A stretch of DNA of 8,832 nt from an uncultured Flavobacteriia bacterium (GTDB lineage: Bacteria; Bacteroidota; Bacteroidia; Flavobacteriales_D; Crocinitomicaceae), in NCBI GenBank assembly GCA_903928365.1, contig CAIYQV010000179.1, positions 1 to 8,832 on the forward strand. Reading direction: 5' to 3'. Positions 1 to 7,094 of this stretch are shown here, piece after piece. A program made the position numbers and the translations under genes. Within the stretch, counting starts at the first letter, position 1. Each line of letters begins with the position of its first letter. The notes under the pieces were generated by a model. That model did not search any database. It saw nothing but the letters and a program-made list of their open reading frames with translations, and had not been told where the DNA came from.

Positions 1-2438
1 ACGCAACTGACCCGGTTGTTGTAACTCAGCCTTCTACAGCACCTACTTCTATCACTGGAACAACTTCGATTTGTTCAGGTGGTACAACCGTATTAACCGC
101 AACGGGTGGTACGGCTGAAACTGGAGCAACTTATGAATGGGGAACAGGTTCAGTGGTAGGTTCCAATGTGATTTCCGGAGCAACAACTGATACCTACACT
201 ACATCAGCCTTGAGTACAACTACTACTTATTGGGTGAGAAGAAAAGATACTGCTCCTTGTAATACTACAACTTCAGGAGTGACTGTAACAGTAACAGTAG
301 CAACACCATCAACAGCACCTACCGTACTTGCTGGACCTACAGCAGTTTGTAGTGGCGCAACCGCTTCTTTAGCAACTTCAGGGGGTGTACCTGGAACGAA
401 CTGTACTTATGAATGGGGAACAGGAGTTGTCGGAACCAATGTGATCGCAGGAGCTACCACACAATCCATCACAACTTCTGCACTTACTTCAACCACGACA
501 TTCTGGGTAAGACGTATCGACGGAGCACCATGTAACACAGTTACATCTGAAGCAACACTTACTGTTACAGTGAATGCACTTCCAGCAGTTTCCGCGAGTA
601 CCACGAATGCTTCTATTTGTGGGACTACATCTACAACGTTGAACGCGTCGGGAGCAACGAACTATACATGGAACAATGGAGCAGGAACTGGCGCATCTGT
701 AAGCGTTACTCCATCTTCTAATACAACTTATACTGTAACAGGAACTGATAACAATAGTTGTACAAACACTTCAAGTGTTTCGATCGCTGTTACTCCTGCT
801 GAGGATGCGACTTTCTCTTATGGAACATCCACGGTTTGTGCTTCAGGAACGAACCTTACACCAACATCTATTACAACCTCAGGAGGAACCTTCAGTGCTA
901 CAGGAGCGCTTTCGTTCGTGAGTACTTCAACTGGTGAAATCAACGTTTCTGCAACACCAGCCGGATCTTACACGATCACTTACACAACATCAGGTACTTG
1001 TCCGGGAACTGCGTCAGTGCCAATGAACATCACTACTTCAGCAATATCAGGATTCAGTTATTCACCTAACTCCGTTTGTGCGGGAAGTACATCTACCATC
1101 AGCCCGACCTTTGTATCCGGAGGAACACCTGGCACATTTACGGTTGATTCACCAAACTTAGTTGTTTCTGGATCTGGAACGGTACTTCCAAGCTCTTCAC
1201 AGCCGGGAACGTATACTGTAACCAATACGATCGCAGCATCAGGATCTTGTCCAGGTTCAGTGAGTACAACAACGTTTACTATTACATCCGGTCCTGCACC
1301 AACCGTAACACCTGTTGCAGCACTTTGTTCAACGGATAACGCTGTAACCCTTACAGCAAATCCAACTGGCGGAACATTCTCAGGAACAGGAGTTACAGGT
1401 TCTACCTTTAACCCAGCTTCAGGAAGCAGTGTAGTAACTTACACCGTAACTGATGGAAGCGGATGTACAGGATCAAATACGATTTCAATTTCTGTAACGA
1501 CTACACCGACTCCACAGTTTGCTTCGGTTTCTTCGCCACTTTGTTCCTCTGCAGGAGCAGTGACATTGAATGCAACTCCAACAGGTGGAACATTCAGTGG
1601 AACAGGTGTTACAGTTAACACCTTTACACCTTCTCAAGCAGCGACAGGTTCGAACACTATTACCTATACGGTAACGCAAAATGGATGTTCAGGAAGCACA
1701 ATCACAGCAATTGTTGTGAATGCTCCACCATCACCATCTATTTCTCCAGTAGGAAGTGTTTGTAATAACACTGCAAATGTTACTCTTTCGGCATCTCCAG
1801 CTGGTGGTACGTTCTCAGGAACAGGAGTATCCGGAAACACATTCAGTGTAAATCAGGCTCCAGGAAGCTACAACGTATATTACACCTATACAGACGGAAA
1901 CGGTTGTACAGGTAACGCTGGAACATCCATTACAATTCTTGCTGCACCTACGGCATCATTTGCAGCTTTGAATCCGATCTGTCTTCAAAATGGAGCAATC
2001 ACACTTGCAGGCGGTGCTCCATCAGGAGGTACGTATAGCGGTACAGGTGTAGCTGGTGGAACATTCAACCCTGTGGTATCAGGTGTTGGTACATTCACCA
2101 TCGATTATACCTATACTGCTACCAATGGATGTTCAGACAATGCAAGCAATACGATTACAGTAAACGATTGCGCAGGTATTGACGAATTTGATGCCATCGC
2201 AGTAACAGTAGCTCCAAACCCTGCTTCAGCAGAATTCAAGATCATTCTTTCTTCAGAGATGAACAACGGAACATCTTTCGTGATCATGAGCGAAGAAGGT
2301 AAGATGGTTTCAGGAGTTCAAACGATTACATCAAACGAAACAATTGTAAACACAGAAGCATTTGCCAATGGAGTTTATTTCATTCAGTTCTTCTCTCAAG
2401 AAGGCACTACGGTGAAAAAATTGATCGTTCGTAAATAA
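1..2438 (+). CDS. Large secreted repeat protein with Ig-like modules and T9SS sorting domain (5' partial)
   Basis: The reading frame is open from base 3 at the left edge to TAA at 2436-2438, giving 811 visible residues; the true start lies outside the window. The GTG at 153 is internal to a repeat and is not a start. The protein is dominated by Thr, Ser, Gly and Val and is built from about nine beta-rich Ig-like modules of 70-92 residues, most with one Cys near the front and one near the end, suggesting one disulfide per module. Two long modules (33-308 and 309-584) contain YEWGTG and TTTxWVRR. Four later modules (about 1290-2168) share GGTFSGTGV. The last 80 or so residues form a T9SS type A C-terminal domain. 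By family knowledge this is a Sec-exported protein carried across the outer membrane by T9SS and released or anchored at the surface. An adhesin or matrix role is inference; no catalytic domain is visible in this part. A terminator follows directly. Confidence 0.9.
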   Translation, partial: ATDPVVVTQPSTAPTSITGTTSICSGGTTVLTATGGTAETGATYEWGTGSVVGSNVISGATTDTYTTSALSTTTTYWVRRKDTAPCNTTTSGVTVTVTVATPSTAPTVLAGPTAVCSGATASLATSGGVPGTNCTYEWGTGVVGTNVIAGATTQSITTSALTSTTTFWVRRIDGAPCNTVTSEATLTVTVNALPAVSASTTNASICGTTSTTLNASGATNYTWNNGAGTGASVSVTPSSNTTYTVTGTDNNSCTNTSSVSIAVTPAEDATFSYGTSTVCASGTNLTPTSITTSGGTFSATGALSFVSTSTGEINVSATPAGSYTITYTTSGTCPGTASVPMNITTSAISGFSYSPNSVCAGSTSTISPTFVSGGTPGTFTVDSPNLVVSGSGTVLPSSSQPGTYTVTNTIAASGSCPGSVSTTTFTITSGPAPTVTPVAALCSTDNAVTLTANPTGGTFSGTGVTGSTFNPASGSSVVTYTVTDGSGCTGSNTISISVTTTPTPQFASVSSPLCSSAGAVTLNATPTGGTFSGTGVTVNTFTPSQAATGSNTITYTVTQNGCSGSTITAIVVNAPPSPSISPVGSVCNNTANVTLSASPAGGTFSGTGVSGNTFSVNQAPGSYNVYYTYTDGNGCTGNAGTSITILAAPTASFAALNPICLQNGAITLAGGAPSGGTYSGTGVAGGTFNPVVSGVGTFTIDYTYTATNGCSDNASNTITVNDCAGIDEFDAIAVTVAPNPASAEFKIILSSEMNNGTSFVIMSEEGKMVSGVQTITSNETIVNTEAFANGVYFIQFFSQEGTTVKKLIVRK
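33..584 (+). repeat. Tandem pair of 92-residue Ig-like modules (A and B)
   Basis: Two consecutive modules, 33-308 and 309-584, start with STAPT and share CSG, TYEWGTG, a Val-rich strand, TTSAL, TTT(Y/F)WVRR and APCN in the same order. A 20-nt stretch is identical at 129-148 and 405-424, exactly 276 nt (92 codons) apart, which sets the repeat period. The first module has one extra residue after YEWGTG; the second carries an additional Cys (codon 402-404) just before YEWG where the first has Ala. More copies may lie upstream of the window. Confidence 0.85.
1290..2168 (+). repeat. Four tandem GGTFSGTGV Ig-like modules
   Basis: Modules at about 1290-1505, 1506-1727, 1728-1943 and 1944-2168 have 72-75 residues each. 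Each runs: Cys near the start, a hydrophobic VTL or ITL strand, GGT(F/Y)SGTGV, an F-P or F-S-x-N turn, a YT(V/Y)T strand, GC, and a final I-x-V strand. Spacing between the GGT motifs is 72, 73 and 74 codons. They differ in sequence from the 92-residue modules upstream and from the three modules between (about 585-1289), so the protein is a mosaic of repeat classes. Confidence 0.85.
2202..2435 (+). other. T9SS type A C-terminal sorting domain
   Basis: The final 78 residues read as a classic Por-secretion C-terminal signal: VAPNPAS at the start, then FKIIL, a FVIM-S-EEGK strand-turn segment, and the closing motif FANGVYFIQFFS, followed by VKKLIVRK at the very C-terminus. The order PNP, strand, G-K turn, NGVYF, then a basic K-x-IVRK end is established for type A cargo of the Bacteroidota type IX secretion system, which recognises and normally cleaves this domain at the outer membrane. 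A short acidic linker containing Cys (DCAGIDEFD) joins it to the last Ig-like module. Confidence 0.93.
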
Positions 2439-2460
2439 GCACGCGATCTTATCGCAAGGA

Positions 2461-2490
2461 AATGCCGGGGATTTTTTCCCGGCATTTTTT
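2461..2490 (+). terminator. Intrinsic terminator after the repeat-protein gene
   Basis: A 9-bp perfect stem (2461-2469 with 2478-2486; core TGCCGGG/CCCGGCA) with an 8-nt T-rich loop is followed by a run of T to 2490. It lies 22 nt after the stop codon. A smaller perfect 5-bp inverted repeat (GCGAT/ATCGC, 2443-2455) lies between the stop codon and this hairpin. The position separates the repeat-protein transcript from the nuclease gene downstream. Confidence 0.93.
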
Positions 2491-2501
2491 GTGTTCAACA
2501 A

Positions 2502-2535
2502 TCTGTCCTAAGCGGGTACAATAATTCTATCTTTG
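2502..2535 (+). promoter_or_regulatory. Bacteroidota-type promoter of the nuclease gene, probably leaderless
   Basis: TATCTTTG at 2528-2535 is a full match to the Bacteroidota -7 consensus TAnnTTTG. A weaker -33 candidate, TCTG at 2502-2505 (consensus TTTG), lies 22 nt upstream, within the usual 17-23 nt range. Only 5 nt separate the -7 box from the ATG at 2541, so initiation would fall at or within about two bases of the start codon. The -7 box is seen directly; the leaderless transcript is inferred from the spacing. Confidence 0.75.
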
Positions 2536-2540
2536 TATAA

Positions 2541-3911
2541 ATGCTATACGCCATTGTAGATATCGAAACAACAGGAGGAAGTCCAAAGGCTTCCAAGATC
2601 ACTGAAATTGCGATCTACAAGCACAATGGAAAAGAGATCATAGATGAATTCATCAGCTTGATCAATCCTGAAATGAAAATTCCGGATTTCATCATAAGAC
2701 TTACCGGTATCAATGACCGAATGGTGCAAGGAGCTCCGAAATTTTACGAAGTTGCCAAGCAGATCATCGAATTTACGGAAGACTGTGTTTTCGTAGCGCA
2801 CAACGTTGGATTCGATTATGGGATCTTGAGGCAAGAATTTAAATGGCTGGGATATGATTTCAGGAAACCGCATTTATGCACTGTTCGTGCCTCGCGTTAT
2901 GTTTTACCCGGACATGAATCATATAGCCTTGGAAAACTTTCCAGAAACCTCGGAATTGAAATCAAAGGACGACACAGGGCTGGTGGTGACGCACTCGCAA
3001 CAGCACATCTTTTCACTATTTTGCACGATAAGGATAAAACAAACCTGCATTCCTTTATTCAGGAAGAGATCAATCCCCGCATCCTACATCCCAACCTGAA
3101 CGTCGACGCCTTGGAAGAAATCCCTTCAAAAACGGGAGTCTACAAGTTTTTCAATGAAGACAATCAACTCATTTACATCGGAAAGAGCAAACAGATACGT
3201 ACGCGAATTGATCAGCATCTACGAAATACCAATTCGAAGAAAGGAATACAAATGATGAAAGAGATTTCACGCATTGAATATGACCTGACTGGTTCAGAAT
3301 TAATCGCTTTATTACTGGAGTCTCAACTGATAAAACAACACCGACCATTATTTAATCGACAACTGACGAAAAGCAGATTTCCGTTTGGGATTTATGATAC
3401 AATGAATGCTCAAGGCTATTTACAACTAGAGATCGAACGTACAGCTAAAAAACAAAGTATTCCACTGATCAGTTTTACCACTCGCGCGGAGGCTGCACGT
3501 TACATGGACAGCATTTGTAATAACTACGAACTTTGTCAAAAACTGTGCGACATCTACCCTACCGAGTCTTCTTGTTTTCATTACGAAATTCAAAAATGTA
3601 AAGGCGCTTGTATAGAGGAGGAAACACCTGATGAATACAATGAGCGTGCACAAACACTTATTGATAAGCTAACTTTTAGTGGAGAGAGTTTTTATGTCTT
3701 AGATCGAGGCAGAAACAAGGGAGAGAAAAGCCTGGTACTTGTTGAGCGTGGTTCGATTTGCGGATTTGGCTATGCGCCATTTCATTTTCAGAATCAGCCC
3801 ATCTTTAAGTGGAGCAGGTATATTGAATATACGCAGGAAGACCGAGATGCCAGAACGATATTGAATCAATTTCTTAAAAAGAACAGCGAGATACAGGTGA
3901 TCCGTTTCTGA
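2541..3911 (+). CDS. DEDDh 3'-5' exonuclease fused to GIY-YIG endonuclease (UvrC/Cho-like)
   Basis: A 456-residue, probably cytoplasmic, DNA-processing enzyme. Residues 1-165 form a DnaQ-type exonuclease: Exo I VDIETTG (D7, E9), Exo II HNVGFD (D92), Exo III HRAGGD (H145, D150), so all DEDDh catalytic residues are present. Residues 195-275 form a UvrC-like GIY-YIG domain: GVY (Y201), IYIGK (Y212), R222, the metal-binding E260 in LLLESQLIK, and RPLFN (N272). His226 stands where many UvrC proteins have Tyr. Residues 332-357 hold five Cys; C345-x7-C353-x3-C357 resembles the [4Fe-4S] site of UvrC. The C-terminal 90 residues match no domain I can name, and the UVR, RNase H-like and helix-hairpin-helix parts of UvrC are absent. 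Family knowledge suggests incision plus 3'-end trimming in DNA repair; this is unproven. The start is fixed by an in-frame TAA at 2538-2540 and by Exo I at residue 7. No ribosome binding site is visible. Confidence 0.92.
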   Translation: MLYAIVDIETTGGSPKASKITEIAIYKHNGKEIIDEFISLINPEMKIPDFIIRLTGINDRMVQGAPKFYEVAKQIIEFTEDCVFVAHNVGFDYGILRQEFKWLGYDFRKPHLCTVRASRYVLPGHESYSLGKLSRNLGIEIKGRHRAGGDALATAHLFTILHDKDKTNLHSFIQEEINPRILHPNLNVDALEEIPSKTGVYKFFNEDNQLIYIGKSKQIRTRIDQHLRNTNSKKGIQMMKEISRIEYDLTGSELIALLLESQLIKQHRPLFNRQLTKSRFPFGIYDTMNAQGYLQLEIERTAKKQSIPLISFTTRAEAARYMDSICNNYELCQKLCDIYPTESSCFHYEIQKCKGACIEEETPDEYNERAQTLIDKLTFSGESFYVLDRGRNKGEKSLVLVERGSICGFGYAPFHFQNQPIFKWSRYIEYTQEDRDARTILNQFLKKNSEIQVIRF

Positions 3912-3931
3912 TCAAACTCACTATAAAACAA

Positions 3932-3957
3932 AAAAGCCGACCAACTGGTCGGCTTTT
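3932..3957. terminator. Bidirectional intrinsic terminator between convergent genes
   Basis: A perfect inverted repeat, AAAAGCCGACC (3932-3942) and GGTCGGCTTTT (3947-3957) with loop AACT, has a 7-bp GC-rich core flanked by A-tracts on one side and T-tracts on the other. On the + strand it ends the nuclease transcript (stop at 3911). On the - strand it gives a hairpin followed by a T-rich run 18 nt after the secDF stop. One hairpin therefore probably serves both genes. Confidence 0.93.
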
Positions 3958-3974
3958 GCTTTTAAGCTATTTTC

Positions 3975-6950
3975 TTATGCTTTCAATCGTTTTGAGAAAT
4001 CGATCAGGATTGGTGTTGCCACACAAAGTGACGAATAGGTACCAATCACCACTCCCACCAACAATGCAAACAAGAATCCTTTGATCGCTGGTCCACCAAA
4101 AATGAACATGATCAAAACGACCACGAACAAGATCATAGATGTGTTGAAGGTACGACTCAATGTGGTATTCAATGACTTATTGATGATTTCGTAGTGATGG
4201 TCATCTTCTTTGCTGTTACGAAGGTTTTCACGAATCCTGTCAAATACGATCACCGTATCGTTCATGGAGTATCCGATCACCGTCAGGATGGCCGCAATAA
4301 AAGCCTGGTTGATATCCAAAGAGAAAGGAAGAATACCGTGCAACAACGCAAACACAGAGATCACAAAGAACGCATCGTGGATCAATCCAACGATCGCTCC
4401 GATAGAATACTGCCAGTAGCCGAAACGAATAAGAATGTAGGCAAAGATCGCTAACAATGAAAGGAAGATCATCACATAGGAATCTGTTGACAATTGATTG
4501 GAAATCGATGCGGATACACTTCTTGACTCAATGATCTCAAAGTTTCCGGTTTTCGCTTTACTTGTTTCCAAACCTTCCAGCAATTTCTTACGAACGGTTT
4601 CCGTTGCGCCATCATTTTTCGCCATGTAGTTGGTGATGATCTCAACGTTATAGTCGTTCGATTTCGTTTTCAGGTCTATAGAAGCCTCTTCACCATTCTC
4701 AACAAATACTTTTGACAAACTTGAACGAATTTGTTCGATGTCCGCTTTTTTATCAAACTTCACTACATAGGTTCTACCACCTGTAAACTCTACACTTGGC
4801 TTCAAACCTCTTGTGAACAAAGCAGCTACACCAAGCACAGTTACTGTGATCGAGAAAATATAGAAGTACTTACGTTTTCCAACCCAGTCGAATTGAAGAT
4901 TTTGGAATAGCCCTTCAGACATTTTCGTAAAGAAGCTGATTCCCTTGCCTTTCTCCATCCAACGAGTGATCACCAATTTAGAGATAACGATCGCTGAGAA
5001 GATCGACGTGAAGATACCAATGATCAACGTCGTAGCAAATGATTCGATTTCACCCGTTCCAAATACTTTCAAGATAACCGCTACCAACAAGTGCGTTACG
5101 TTGGCATCGATGATCGAAGGAAGTGCCTTTTTGAATCCTAGATCGATCGATCCAGCGATATCTACTCCTCGATATTGTTCCTCACGAATACGCTCAAAGA
5201 TCAGAATGTTCGCATCGACTGCCGTACCAATTGTTAATACGATACCTGCTATACCTGCAAGTGTTAGAACCGCACCAAAAGAAGCAAGACATCCAAAAAT
5301 GAAGATCACGTTCGCCGCAAGTGCAATGTTCGCCGCTATACCACCTTTATTGTAGTATAGGTACATGTAGATCAATACCGCCAGGAAAGCAACTGCAAAC
5401 GAGATCAAACCGGCTTGAGAGTTTTCAGATCCGATCGTTGGTCCAACTTTCGTTTGTTCCTTAATAACACATGGCGCAGGAAGTGCTCCTCCATTTAATA
5501 AACCAGCAAGGTCCTTTGCTTCATCAATTGTAAATGAACCAGAGATCTGTGTGTTTCCTCCAGTGATCGCATTGATCACACGAGGCGCACTGTAAACAAC
5601 ATCATCCATCGTGATCGCCACGATCTTATTGACATTGTCGGAGGTCATTTCTGCCCATTTATCTGCACCCTCTTCCGTCATGGAAAGGTCAACTGTGATC
5701 TTACCTGACTGTTCATCGTAACCCGTAGTGGCATTTTTAATATCCTTACCACCCACGCGCGCTTTTCCTGTTTCAGGAACACGAATGGCATAAATCACAT
5801 ACGCCTTTTCTTTGGAGTTGACAGCAACTTCTTCCAAATCTGCCGACCACATGAACTTAATATCTTCAGGGAAAATGCTCAATACATCTTCTCTTTTCAG
5901 AATAGTCTCTACTTCAGACTTATTCTCAGCGGCTACATAACCTAAAGCATAATCTCCTGCTGGTTTAACAAGGTCTGACAACCCTTTTTGGGAACCACCC
6001 AAAGTGGAAAGAGAAGCAGCTACATCCGTTTTCGTCGTATCCGTAGAATCTTTTTTAGCTGTTTCCAGATCCTCTACTTTCACTTCTTTCGTTCTTGAAA
6101 CCATCCCGGCCTGTTGCCATTGAGCTCCAATTTCACTTGGAAAATATGTTTCGTAGAATTGAAGATTCGCTGTGGATTGCAATTTACCCGCCACTGTTGC
6201 CTCATCCTGTACACCAGGAAGTTCAATATACAAGCGGTTATTGACCATGTCACGCTGAATATTCGGTTGAGCCACACCAAACTGGTTGATACGTTTACTC
6301 ATGATCTGCTCTACTCCATCCATCGAAGAGGAAGCAATCTTTCTAAGGAAAGCCTCTACATCATCGTCTGATGAATTGATTCCCAATCCATCCAGTTCGG
6401 AAGTAGCAAATAACCGAACCACCGGAGAATTGTTGATTCGCTTATTTTCTTTGATAAATAAGGAAATGAAATCTCCACCCCGGGATGCATAGCTATTCGA
6501 TGCACTTTCAAAAGGTTTCTTGAACTGAAGGTCACGTGGGTTACGTGCATAGTTCTTAACCATTTCAGGAACGGATATCTCAAGGGTTACGCTCATTCCT
6601 CCGACGAGATCCAAACCAAAAGCCAAACTTCGCTTTTTAGTCTCTGCGAACGTAGAACCAAAGATTGGATATACTTTATTCTCCGCTTTTTCTTTTAAAA
6701 TCTGATTAATAAATGCAGATTTTGCAAGAGCCACACCTTCTGGAGAATTGAAATGCGCATACGTGCCATTCGGCAACAACGCACTGTCACCTGTGGTAGC
6801 AGCTTGTTTCTTTAATTCAGCTACTCGCTCGTCTGCTTCTTTGTCAGCTTTTTTCTCTACAGAGTTTGAAACCCATGTAAATGAAAGTTGATAAACACAA
6901 ACAGCCGATAATAATATCGTTAAAAACCAGAAAAATCCTTTATTGCGCAT
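3975..6950 (-). CDS. secDF: Protein translocase subunit SecDF (fused SecD-SecF)
   Basis: A 991-residue inner-membrane protein with about 12 predicted membrane spans. SecDF uses the ion gradient across the membrane to complete SecYEG/SecA export and release substrates on the periplasmic side. The SecD half has an N-terminal span (about 6-23), the FGLDLVGGM motif (111-119), a large periplasmic region, then spans from about 512 to 662 with GTAVDANILIFERIREE; D579 corresponds to the proton-path aspartate of SecD. The SecF half starts near residue 693, has the FTGGRTYVV motif (722-730) and spans from about 823 to 980 with GYSMNDTVIVFDRIREN, D898 being its conserved acidic residue. Both halves look intact, as expected for the fused form usual in Bacteroidota. 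A low-complexity Ser/Thr/Asp/Lys stretch (about 295-325) interrupts the first periplasmic domain. The gene stands alone, convergent with the nuclease gene, with its own promoter. No Shine-Dalgarno sequence precedes the ATG. Confidence 0.97.
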   Translation of the reverse strand: MRNKGFFWFLTILLSAVCVYQLSFTWVSNSVEKKADKEADERVAELKKQAATTGDSALLPNGTYAHFNSPEGVALAKSAFINQILKEKAENKVYPIFGSTFAETKKRSLAFGLDLVGGMSVTLEISVPEMVKNYARNPRDLQFKKPFESASNSYASRGGDFISLFIKENKRINNSPVVRLFATSELDGLGINSSDDDVEAFLRKIASSSMDGVEQIMSKRINQFGVAQPNIQRDMVNNRLYIELPGVQDEATVAGKLQSTANLQFYETYFPSEIGAQWQQAGMVSRTKEVKVEDLETAKKDSTDTTKTDVAASLSTLGGSQKGLSDLVKPAGDYALGYVAAENKSEVETILKREDVLSIFPEDIKFMWSADLEEVAVNSKEKAYVIYAIRVPETGKARVGGKDIKNATTGYDEQSGKITVDLSMTEEGADKWAEMTSDNVNKIVAITMDDVVYSAPRVINAITGGNTQISGSFTIDEAKDLAGLLNGGALPAPCVIKEQTKVGPTIGSENSQAGLISFAVAFLAVLIYMYLYYNKGGIAANIALAANVIFIFGCLASFGAVLTLAGIAGIVLTIGTAVDANILIFERIREEQYRGVDIAGSIDLGFKKALPSIIDANVTHLLVAVILKVFGTGEIESFATTLIIGIFTSIFSAIVISKLVITRWMEKGKGISFFTKMSEGLFQNLQFDWVGKRKYFYIFSITVTVLGVAALFTRGLKPSVEFTGGRTYVVKFDKKADIEQIRSSLSKVFVENGEEASIDLKTKSNDYNVEIITNYMAKNDGATETVRKKLLEGLETSKAKTGNFEIIESRSVSASISNQLSTDSYVMIFLSLLAIFAYILIRFGYWQYSIGAIVGLIHDAFFVISVFALLHGILPFSLDINQAFIAAILTVIGYSMNDTVIVFDRIRENLRNSKEDDHHYEIINKSLNTTLSRTFNTSMILFVVVLIMFIFGGPAIKGFLFALLVGVVIGTYSSLCVATPILIDFSKRLKA

Positions 6951-6983
6951 GTTATTTGAACAGTTAATTTCGAATTAAGCCCG

Positions 6984-7014
6984 CAAATATAGAATTTACG
7001 AATGGTATTATCAA
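6984..7014 (-). promoter_or_regulatory. Bacteroidota-type promoter of secDF
   Basis: On the - strand, TTG (7014-7012) is followed by 20 nt and then TATATTTG (6991-6984), matching the TTG-N17-23-TAnnTTTG consensus of Bacteroidota housekeeping promoters. Transcription would start near 6980, leaving a 5' leader of about 30 nt before the ATG at 6950. The leader is AT-rich and has no Shine-Dalgarno sequence, as is usual in this phylum. Confidence 0.85.
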
Positions 7015-7049
7015 TAAACTTTTGAGTCTATTTATCAAGTTTATCAACA
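7008..7049. repeat. Three TTATCAA heptamers upstream of secDF
   Basis: TTATCAA occurs at 7008-7014, 7032-7038 and 7041-7047 on the + strand; on the - strand each reads TTGATAA. The last two sit in adjacent 9-nt units, and the first overlaps the -33 TTG of the secDF promoter. This could be a binding site for a regulator, or simple AT-rich coincidence. The third copy, extended to TTATCAACA, is one base off the DnaA-box consensus. No gene is visible in the gap 6951-7094, and no clear terminator follows the glycosyltransferase gene. Confidence 0.4.
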
Positions 7050-7094
7050 GCTTAAACCTATGTTAAAATGCTATGAAAAATTCTAGCTGACAGA

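Noticed and set aside
153..155. GTG as the start of the repeat protein
   Set aside because: The same frame runs open to the left edge and encodes the first half of an Ig-like module in register with the next one, so this GTG is internal.
33..584. Tandem DNA repeats as a CRISPR array or mobile element
   Set aside because: The repeats are in-frame protein modules with a 276-nt period and diverged sequence; there are no short identical repeats with unique spacers and no transposase.
2544..2873. 109-codon open frame on the - strand inside the nuclease gene
   Set aside because: It is fully antisense to the DEDDh exonuclease domain, whose catalytic motifs prove the + strand frame.
4945..5355. 136-codon open frame on the + strand inside secDF
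   Set aside because: It lies wholly antisense to highly conserved SecD membrane spans, shows no recognisable domain and has no promoter; it is a by-product of codon use on the other strand.
7032..7049. DnaA-box cluster or replication origin
   Set aside because: Only one 9-mer is within one mismatch of the consensus, there is no adjoining AT-rich unwinding region or dnaA/dnaN gene, and the site overlaps the secDF promoter region.
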